This document shows positions 35,568-46,913 of a stretch of 64,000 nt of DNA, in pieces (within the stretch, counting starts at the first letter, position 1; every line of letters begins with the position of its first letter). The stretch is from Glycomyces albidus (GTDB lineage: Bacteria > Actinomycetota > Actinomycetes > Mycobacteriales > Micromonosporaceae). The stretch covers positions 62,001 to 126,000 of the forward strand of contig NZ_WIAO01000008.1 in assembly GCF_009451885.1 (NCBI RefSeq). The letters run 5' to 3'. A model generated the notes under the pieces. The model was given only the letters and a program-made list of their open reading frames with translations, made no database searches and was not told the DNA's origin. The position numbers were made by a program, and so were the translations under genes.

Positions 35568-36446
35568 ATGGCCGCACTCGGAATCCCGTTCGACGCCGAC
35601 GACGCCGCGCCCGGCGCCGCGGAGGGCGCGCTGCACCTGGCGCACTCGCCGTGCCCCAACGACACCTTCATCTACCACGCCTGGACGTCGGGCCTCATCG
35701 ACGGCGCCCCGGCGACGCGGCTGACGTTCGCCGACATCGACGTCACCAACAGCGCTTGCGCGCGAGGCGAGTTCGACGTCGCGAAGATCTCCTACGCGGC
35801 CCTGCCGCATCTCGGCCCCGAATGGCGGCTGCTGCCGGCGGGCGGCGCGCTCGGGCGCGGATGCGGGCCGCTGGTCCTCACCGGGCCCGGCGGCCTCGCG
35901 GGCCTGGAGGGGCGGAAGGTCGCGGTCCCCTCGGACCGCAGCACCGCGTTCCTCCTGTTCAACCTGTGGCTGCGCGACCTCGGCTCACCCGACGTCGCGG
36001 TCGAGGTCGTGCCGTTCGACCAGATCATGCCCGCGGTGCGCGACGGCCGCTTCGACGCCGGGCTGGTCATCCACGAGGCCCGGTTCACGTACGGCGAGTA
36101 CGGCCTCGAGAGCATGGTCGACCTCGGCGAGTGGTGGGAGGGCAGCACCGGCGCCCCGATCCCGCTCGGCGCGATCGTCGCCAAGTCCCATCTCGACACC
36201 GACGCGATCACCGCCGCGATCCGCGCCTCGCTCGACTACGCGTGGGCGAACCCCGAGGCCAGCCGCGCGTACGTCGCCGAGCACGCCCAGGAGATGTCGG
36301 ACGACGTGTGCCGCAAGCACATCGAGCTGTACGTCAACGAGTTCTCCCGCGACCTCGGCGAGGAGGGCCGATCCGCGGTCGAGCGGCTCCTGGGCGGCGG
36401 CGCCGAACTCGGGCTCCTTCCCGAGCTCCGCATCCCGATTCCTTAG
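35568..36446 (+). CDS. mqnD: 1,4-dihydroxy-6-naphthoate synthase
   Basis: A 292-residue periplasmic-binding-protein-like enzyme that converts cyclic dehypoxanthine futalosine to 1,4-dihydroxy-6-naphthoate. The family hallmarks are LAHSPCPNDTFIYHAW, VAKISYAALPHL, GRGCGPLVL, VAVPSDRSTAFLLFNLWL and GLVIHEARFTYGEYGLE. An N-terminal extension of about 20 residues precedes the domain. It is co-transcribed with mqnB. mqnA, mqnC and mqnE are not in the window. Confidence 0.95.
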   Translation: MAALGIPFDADDAAPGAAEGALHLAHSPCPNDTFIYHAWTSGLIDGAPATRLTFADIDVTNSACARGEFDVAKISYAALPHLGPEWRLLPAGGALGRGCGPLVLTGPGGLAGLEGRKVAVPSDRSTAFLLFNLWLRDLGSPDVAVEVVPFDQIMPAVRDGRFDAGLVIHEARFTYGEYGLESMVDLGEWWEGSTGAPIPLGAIVAKSHLDTDAITAAIRASLDYAWANPEASRAYVAEHAQEMSDDVCRKHIELYVNEFSRDLGEEGRSAVERLLGGGAELGLLPELRIPIP

Positions 36447-36575
36447 CGGCCGAGCGCCGGTCGCGGTCCGTGGCGGGGCGCTCACCCCGACGGTCCGGAT
36501 CGCCCGGTTCATGCCACGCTAGGCTTGACGGACTCAGCAGTAGCCGGCAAAGAGAGAGAAGTTCGAGGTTCAGCG

Positions 36576-36974
36576 GTGCCCAGTGGTCGAGTGAAATGGT
36601 TCGACGCCGAGAAGGGATTCGGATTCGTCTCCCGCGACGACGGCGGCAAGGACGTCTTCGTGCACCGCGACGCGCTCCCCGAAGGCGTGGAGGAACTCGC
36701 CAAGGGAACGAAGGTCGAGTACAGCATCATCGACACGCGCCGCGGCGTCCAGGCGATGGGCCTGCACGTGCTCGCCGCTCCGCAGACCGGCGCCGCCGCG
36801 GCCCCCGAGGCGGCGAAGCGCTCGCCCGAGGAGCTCAACAGCCTCCTCCAGGACCTCATCGGCGTGCTCGAGCAGCAGGTCATGCCGCCGCTGGCGCGCG
36901 GACGCCGCCCCGACCGCAAGACCGGGGCGAAGATCGCCGAACTCCTCCGCGCAGTCGCCACCGACCTCGAATGA
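36576..36974 (+). CDS. Cold-shock-domain protein with C-terminal helical extension
   Basis: A 132-residue protein. Residues 1-65 are a cold-shock domain that binds single-stranded nucleic acid, with RNP1 KGFGFV (13-18) and RNP2 VFVH (27-30). The extra ~65 residues (LNSLLQDLIGVLEQQVMPPL and RRPDRKTGAKIAELLRAVATDL) are a helical domain typical of the longer actinobacterial form next to DUF3027. I chose the GTG at 36576 (VPSGRVKWFD) because GAGG lies 7 nt upstream; a TTG at 36525 is unlikely. Confidence 0.93.
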   Translation: MPSGRVKWFDAEKGFGFVSRDDGGKDVFVHRDALPEGVEELAKGTKVEYSIIDTRRGVQAMGLHVLAAPQTGAAAAPEAAKRSPEELNSLLQDLIGVLEQQVMPPLARGRRPDRKTGAKIAELLRAVATDLE

Positions 36975-36993
36975 CCCTCGCGTCAGGCGATTC

Positions 36994-37034
36994 GTCGGAC
37001 CCGTGGGGCAGGGTTGTTGAACCGGGGGCCCATC
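36994..37034 (-). repeat. Dispersed intergenic repeat, copy 7
   Basis: The segment starts GTCGGACCCGTGGGG and ends GAACCGGGGGCCCATC. The reverse complement aligns with copy 8 at 38023-38062 (GATGGGCCCCCGGTTCAA). The two diverging copies flank larE. Confidence 0.8.
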
Positions 37035-37088
37035 GGTAGGGACATTTCCGTTATGTCCGTTGAAAACGATGCGACTCTCGCGGCGGGA

Positions 37089-37094
37089 TAAGCT
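37089..37094 (+). promoter_or_regulatory. -10 box of leaderless larE mRNA
   Basis: TAAGCT ends 7 nt before the GTG at 37102, which helps choose that codon as start. Confidence 0.55.
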
Positions 37095-37101
37095 CTGTGA
37101 G

Positions 37102-37983
37102 GTGACCTCTCAGGCGACTCCCCACACGACCCCCGCCCCGGCCGATCAGGCCGCCGGCGGCGCGGTCGACGCACTGCTCGAACGGCTCGCCTCGCTGCCC
37201 TCGCTCATGGTGGCGTTCTCCGGCGGCGCCGACTCGGCGTTCCTGCTCGCCGCCGCCGTCCGCGCGCTCGGGCCGGAGCGGGTCGAGGCCGCCACCGCGG
37301 TCTCGCCGTCCCTGCCGCAGGCCGAACTCGAACGCGCCCGCGCGTTCGCCGAGGGCCTCGGGGTGGTCCACCACGCGCCGGCCACGGACGAGCTGTCCCG
37401 GGAGGGCTACCGCGCCAACGCGGGCGACCGCTGCTTCTTCTGCAAGACCGAGCTGATGAGTGTCGTCGGCCCGCTCGCCGCGTCACGCGGCGTCGCCGCG
37501 GTGGCGACCGGTACCAACGCGGACGACCTCGCGGCCGGGTTCCGTCCGGGCATCCGCGCGGCCGCGGGAGCCGGGGCGATCACGCCGCTCGCGGACGCCG
37601 GGCTCACCAAGGCCGAGATCCGCACCGCCTCGAAGGCATGGGGACTGTCCACTTGGGACAAGCCGGCGGCGGCCTGCCTGGCCAGCCGCATCGCGTACGG
37701 GGTGGAGGTGACCGCGGACGGGCTCCGGCGGGTCGCCGACGCCGAGCAGGCGCTGCGGGAGGCGCTCGCCGCCGCCGCGATCCCGGTGCGGAACCTCCGG
37801 GTGCGGGACATGGGCGGCGGCACCGCGAAAGTGGAGGTGGACGCGGAACTGGTGGCCGAGGTCGCGGCGCGGCCCTCGCTGCTCGCGGCCGTGGTCGGCT
37901 TCGCGGAGGTGCGGCTCGACGAGCAGGGCTTCCGGTCGGGCGCGATGAACGAGCTGCTGCCGAATCCCGAGCGATATCGCTGA
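37102..37983 (+). CDS. larE: ATP-dependent sacrificial sulfur transferase LarE-type
   Basis: A 293-residue PP-loop ATPase. The loop is S40-GGADSAF. C111-FF-C114 and C192 in AAACLASRIAYG are present; C192 aligns with the Cys that lactobacillar LarE sacrifices to thiolate the nickel-pincer nucleotide cofactor of lactate racemase. larB, larC and larA are not nearby, so the target here is unproven. The GTG at 37102 is preferred because a TANNNT box lies 7 nt before it; an ATG at 37069 is an alternative. The gene is flanked by two diverging copies of the dispersed repeat. Confidence 0.88.
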   Translation: MTSQATPHTTPAPADQAAGGAVDALLERLASLPSLMVAFSGGADSAFLLAAAVRALGPERVEAATAVSPSLPQAELERARAFAEGLGVVHHAPATDELSREGYRANAGDRCFFCKTELMSVVGPLAASRGVAAVATGTNADDLAAGFRPGIRAAAGAGAITPLADAGLTKAEIRTASKAWGLSTWDKPAAACLASRIAYGVEVTADGLRRVADAEQALREALAAAAIPVRNLRVRDMGGGTAKVEVDAELVAEVAARPSLLAAVVGFAEVRLDEQGFRSGAMNELLPNPERYR

Positions 37984-37992
37984 TCGGTTGAT

Positions 37993-38013
37993 ATTTCGGG
38001 ATATTCCCGAAAT
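37993..38013. terminator. Palindromic hairpin after larE
   Basis: ATTTCGGGA-TAT-TCCCGAAAT is a perfect 9-bp stem with a 3-nt loop, 9 bp after the larE stop. It may be a terminator or an operator. Confidence 0.55.
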
Positions 38014-38022
38014 GTTCCGAGT

Positions 38023-38062
38023 GATGGGCCCCCGGTTCAAGAACCGTGCCATACGGGTGTGA
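38023..38062 (+). repeat. Dispersed intergenic repeat, copy 8
   Basis: It contains GATGGGCCCCCGGTTCAAG and the small hairpin CGGTTC-AA-GAACCG, ending ACGGGTGTGACA. Confidence 0.8.
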
Positions 38063-38610
38063 CAGGTGGATCCACTGGGGCACAAGGTGATTGATGCTCG
38101 GGTCGGGTGGCGCGGGGTGGTGGAAGAGTGCCCGGTGAGGCCGGCGGCGATCGTCAGTGGAGGATGAGTCCGATAGCCCCACCGGGTTCCATAACCCCTC
38201 GGGAACCCCTCATTCCCCGAGGTCTTCACCGTGGGACATGAGACTGAGCGCGCCCTGAACCGAACCTGGCAATTCCCTGATACAGGGGTGTTCGGTCTAT
38301 AACGGACGGTGTGCGTGCTTGGGACACGAGACCGCCGCAACCATCCCCAATCGACATCGAAGCATCGGATCGGTGCGGCGCGCGGCGCGCCGAGCGGTCG
38401 GTCGACGCCGGGCCACGGCATCGGTTCATGCCGTCCGCGGCACGGCCGAGCAGTCCCGACCGAGCCGCGTGCCGCGGCCCTCGGGCAGGTCCGGGGTGGA
38501 GCCCGCAGGGTGCGGCGTCCCATTCGGCGCCGGGCCGCGGGGTTCGCGATCTCACCCCACCTCGCTGATCCGGTCCGGGGCGAGCCGCGTCGGCGTGTAG
38601 AAATTGTCGG

Positions 38611-39057
38611 GTGGAGTTCTCCGGGTGCGTCAGCGTGTACGAACCGGGCTGCTCGACCGGTTGCGGCGGACCCATGGCCGCCTCGTGCGACCCGGGCGGG
38701 CCGTGCAACGCCTGCGCCGCGGCCTGCGGGGGCGCGACCGACCCCGGGCCGTTCCATTCGTTCGCTCTGGGGCTCTTGGGGTTCGGGCGGCTCACGCCCG
38801 AGCGGCTCGAGCGGGCGCGGCTGCGGCGCCGCGAAGGGCCGCGGCGGTTCGGGCTCCGGGCGATCGCGTGCTACCGGCGGCACCTGTCCCCGCGCGTCCA
38901 GGTCCAGTGCCGGTTCGTGCCGAGCTGCTCGGGCTACGGGTACCGCGCGGTGTCGCGGTACGGGCTGCTCACCGGCGGGCGGCTCGCGCTCGCGCGGATC
39001 CTGCGGTGCCGGCCGGGCGTGACCCGAGGCACCCGTGATCCGGTTCCCGGCCGCTGA
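38611..39057 (+). CDS. Stand-alone YidD-type protein with Cys-rich N-terminus
   Basis: A 148-residue protein. Residues about 85-135 are a YidD (membrane protein insertion efficiency factor) domain: AIACYRRHLSPR, CRFVPSCSGYGYRAVSRYG and RLALARILRCRPG. YidD normally sits between rnpA and yidC; here it is alone. The first ~45 residues carry seven Cys (GCVSVYEPGCSTGCGG and CDPGGPCNACAAACGG), a pattern absent from canonical YidD and suggestive of metal binding. The start is a GTG without a strong ribosome binding site, so the N-terminal extension should be verified. It is followed at 22 bp by a small gene. Confidence 0.82.
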   Translation: MEFSGCVSVYEPGCSTGCGGPMAASCDPGGPCNACAAACGGATDPGPFHSFALGLLGFGRLTPERLERARLRRREGPRRFGLRAIACYRRHLSPRVQVQCRFVPSCSGYGYRAVSRYGLLTGGRLALARILRCRPGVTRGTRDPVPGR

Positions 39058-39066
39058 GGCGCCCGT

Positions 39067-39072
39067 TAAGAT
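39067..39072 (+). promoter_or_regulatory. -10 box of leaderless small-protein mRNA
   Basis: TAAGAT ends 7 nt before the ATG at 39080. Confidence 0.55.
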
Positions 39073-39079
39073 CCAGGTC

Positions 39080-39316
39080 ATGAGTGACTCGAACCTGGTG
39101 GGCCGCGAGAGCGACAGCGCGCCCGCCCAGAAGGACGCCAACCTCCGCTCCCGCCCGGTCAAGCCCGGACACCTGGACGTCGGGGAGTTCACCTCCAGCG
39201 TGATCGGCGCGTCGTCGCCGTTCGGGACCTCCGCGTTCCCCGTGCCGGCCGCGACGATCCACTACGAGTACACCGGCCCGGTCCCGGCCCGGCACCTCGA
39301 GGACGAGCGCCACTAG
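39080..39316 (+). CDS. Small hypothetical protein
   Basis: A 78-residue soluble protein (MSDSNLVGRESDSAPAQKDA at the start) rich in Ser, Pro and Ala, ending RHLEDERH. No family is recognised and no membrane segment or catalytic motif is visible. It has its own TANNNT box and is followed by a clear terminator, so it is a complete transcription unit. Codon bias fits the neighbours. Confidence 0.65.
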   Translation: MSDSNLVGRESDSAPAQKDANLRSRPVKPGHLDVGEFTSSVIGASSPFGTSAFPVPAATIHYEYTGPVPARHLEDERH

Positions 39317-39330
39317 TCCCCGAACGCTTC

Positions 39331-39358
39331 GAAGCCCTCCGCAGCCGCGGGGGGCTTC
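39331..39358 (+). terminator. Terminator hairpin after small gene
   Basis: A 12-bp stem GAAGCCCTCCGC/GCGGGGGGCTTC with one G-T pair and a 4-nt loop, followed by TTGCTT. Confidence 0.75.
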
Positions 39359-39411
39359 TTGCTTGCCCGCGTCCGACTCGGCGTCTCCGCCTCTCCGTGC
39401 CCTCCGCGCCT

Positions 39412-39483
39412 CTTCGCGTCTTCGCGCCTTCGCGCCTTCGCGCCTTCGCGCCTTCGCGCCTTCGCGCCTTCGCGCCTTCGCAA
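39412..39483. repeat. 8-bp tandem repeat CTTCGCGC, about nine units
   Basis: Seven perfect CTTCGCGC units are flanked by CTTCGCGT and CTTCGCAA. The array ends 16 bp upstream of the pullulanase -35 box. Confidence 0.95.
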
Positions 39484-39498
39484 CGGATTATCAGAATG

Positions 39499-39527
39499 TT
39501 GTAAGGAAATTTCAGAGGTGGTATGTT
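39499..39527 (+). promoter_or_regulatory. Vegetative promoter of the amylopullulanase gene
   Basis: TTGTAA (39499-39504) and TATGTT (39522-39527) are separated by exactly 17 bp in an AT-rich island. A palindrome GAAATTTC (39506-39513) lies in the spacer and could be part of an operator for a sugar-responsive repressor. Confidence 0.7.
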
Positions 39528-39602
39528 CTTGCGCACACGGGGTGCGTCGCCCGTCACGCCGACGACCCCGACCCCCGATCGACCCCCGGAGGAAGAAGCG
39601 CA

Positions 39603-45236
<5,634 letters not shown>

Positions 45237-45287
45237 CGATTCCGATATTGACAGGTCGGTGATACTGGGGATGAGTTTGGATCCCTG

Positions 45288-45319
45288 AAACCGGGGCGGG
45301 TGCGAACCCGTCCCGGTTT
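45288..45319 (+). terminator. Terminator hairpin after amylopullulanase
   Basis: A 14-bp stem AAACCGGGGCGGGT/ACCCGTCCCGGTTT with one wobble pair and loop GCGA, about 50 bp after the stop. Confidence 0.75.
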
Positions 45320-45396
45320 ACCGTTCGGCCCGCGCAGCGCTTCCTAAGCCGTGCTTTCTAAGGAAACGGACAGCGACAGCGGCGGCGGGGTCCGGA

Positions 45397-45402
45397 TACG
45401 AT
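45397..45402 (+). promoter_or_regulatory. -10 box of leaderless mRNA for the Pro-rich membrane protein
   Basis: TACGAT ends 6 nt before the ATG at 45409. Confidence 0.55.
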
Positions 45403-45408
45403 CGGTCC

Positions 45409-46419
45409 ATGACGTACCCCCCGCAAGAGCCCGGCGCGGTGCCTCCGGGTGCACCGGACCCCTACGGCCAGTCCCAGCCCGCCGCGCAGCCGCCCGCGGG
45501 AGGCTACGCGCCCGGCCAGGTGGGGCCGTCCTACCCCACCGCGCCGCCCACGACGCAGCTCCCGGCCGGCTCGTACCAGCCGGACCCGAACGCGCAGTAC
45601 TACCCGCAGCCCGGGTACGACCCCAACCAGCCGTACGGCCCGTACCAGCAGTACGGGCCGCCGCCGGTGCAGGCGACCACGAAGGGCGGCGGCGGCACCG
45701 CGCTGCTCGTCATCGGCGTGGTGCTGCTGATGGCGCTCGGCGCGATCGGCGGGTACTTCTGGCTGGGCGGCGACGACCGCGACGAGGGCGAGCTGTCGGG
45801 CGCCCAGGACGACGCGGCGACGTCGCAGGAGGCCGAGCCCGACGGGGGCGAGTCCGGCGAGGAGGCCCCCGAGGAGGAGGCGCCCGCGCCGTCCGGGACC
45901 GGCCTGGTGGTCCAGTCGATCGGCTCGGTCACGCCGATCCCGGCGGCCGGCGACTGGCAGCCGTACTTCGGGCCGGGCGAGAGCGCCGAGCCGATGACCG
46001 ACTCCGAGGCCTACGCGTTCCACCACACCGAGGAGTGGATCTCGTTCTTCGGCGTGGGCCTGTTCTCCAACGCGGTCGCCCATCACGACCCGACCGACCT
46101 GCGGGTGAGCGCCTCGACCGCCGCCGAGGTGTGGCTGTCGGGCGCGTTCGGATCCGTCGAGGGATACGAGATGGGCGAGATCACCTACACCGACGTGGAG
46201 GTCGACGGGAAGGCGGGCGTGCTCGCCGAGTGGCGCAACTCCTGGACCTCGACCGCCTCGAGCACCGACACGTTCGAGGACACCGCGATCCTCGTGGTCG
46301 ACGTCGACGGCGTCAACGGGTTCCTGGGCATCGCCAGCATCGCCCAGTCCGGCACCGACTCCTACCAGGGCGCGGTCGACGCGCTCCTGGCGACCGATTT
46401 CGACGCCGAGACCGCCTAG
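45409..46419 (+). CDS. Pro/Gly/Tyr-rich single-pass membrane protein
   Basis: A 336-residue protein. The cytoplasmic N-terminus (1-95) is built of Pro, Gln, Tyr and Gly (YGPYQQYGPP). One transmembrane helix (ALLVIGVVLLMALGAIGGYFWLG, about 97-119) is followed by an acidic linker. The ~170-residue extracytoplasmic domain (GTGLVVQSIGSVTPIPAAGD onward, with EEWISFFGVGLFSNAVAHHD) is not recognised. Pro-rich N-termini of this kind occur in many actinobacterial signalling or envelope proteins. The start is a probable leaderless ATG. It is convergent with the gene at 46482. Confidence 0.78.
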   Translation: MTYPPQEPGAVPPGAPDPYGQSQPAAQPPAGGYAPGQVGPSYPTAPPTTQLPAGSYQPDPNAQYYPQPGYDPNQPYGPYQQYGPPPVQATTKGGGGTALLVIGVVLLMALGAIGGYFWLGGDDRDEGELSGAQDDAATSQEAEPDGGESGEEAPEEEAPAPSGTGLVVQSIGSVTPIPAAGDWQPYFGPGESAEPMTDSEAYAFHHTEEWISFFGVGLFSNAVAHHDPTDLRVSASTAAEVWLSGAFGSVEGYEMGEITYTDVEVDGKAGVLAEWRNSWTSTASSTDTFEDTAILVVDVDGVNGFLGIASIAQSGTDSYQGAVDALLATDFDAETA

Positions 46420-46435
46420 GGCCAGTCCGGTGTGA

Positions 46436-46459
46436 GGGTCCCGCCTTCGGGCGGGGCCC
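46436..46459. terminator. Bidirectional terminator with TTCG tetraloop
   Basis: A 10-bp stem GGGTCCCGCC/GGCGGGGCCC with one wobble pair closes a TTCG loop between convergent genes. Confidence 0.8.
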
Positions 46460-46481
46460 TTCGCCGTCCCCGGCGGCCGTC

Positions 46482-46913
46482 TCAGGGGCGGCGGTGCCGG
46501 CCCGGGCCCTCCTTCAGCGCCCGTTCGGCGACCAGGCGGTCGATCAGGACGATCAGGTCCGCCGCCGAGTGCAGGACGGCCGGGGTCAGCGCCGGGTCGG
46601 CCGCCTCCTCCGGAGTGAACCGGTGCGCGCGCAGCCGGCCGCCGGACTTCACCACGACCAGCGGCGGGAGGCTCACCACCGCGTCGGTGCAGCCGTGCAG
46701 CGAGTCGATCAGGCGGGCGACCGAGTCGACCTGCACATGATCGAACTCGGCCGGTCCGGGGTGCGGCCGGTCGGGGGTGCGGCCGTTCGGCGCCACCCGG
46801 GCCTCGACCGCCTCCGCGAGCGCGGCGAGCCCCTCGGGCCCGATCCCGTCCAGCGGAACGATCGTGAAGGCGTGCTTCCACTCGTGCGGTTCGCCGGGTG
46901 CCGGCGTGCTCAT
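46482..46913 (-). CDS. Hypothetical protein co-translated with AfsR-type regulator
   Basis: A 143-residue soluble protein (EWKHAFTIVPLDGIGPEGLA, DHVQVDSVARLIDSLHG, VLHSAADLIVLIDRLVAERA). No family is recognised. Its ATG overlaps the stop of the upstream AfsR/SARP gene as ATGA, so the two are translated together. It could be a small partner of that regulator; nothing further can be read from the sequence. Confidence 0.68.
   Translation of the reverse strand: MSTPAPGEPHEWKHAFTIVPLDGIGPEGLAALAEAVEARVAPNGRTPDRPHPGPAEFDHVQVDSVARLIDSLHGCTDAVVSLPPLVVVKSGGRLRAHRFTPEEAADPALTPAVLHSAADLIVLIDRLVAERALKEGPGRHRRP

Larger units (their letters stand above)
37984..38610. other. 627-bp intergenic region
   Basis: No gene is supported. 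It holds a palindrome (37993-38013), a dispersed repeat copy (38023-38062) and an imperfect stem pairing CCTCGGG with CCCCGAGG (about 38195-38222). A TATAAC element at about 38299 could belong to a promoter, but it is far from yidD. Confidence 0.5.

Noticed and set aside
36525-36575. N-terminal extension of the cold-shock protein from a TTG
   Set aside because: GAGG before GTG 36576 and the family N-terminus support the shorter form.
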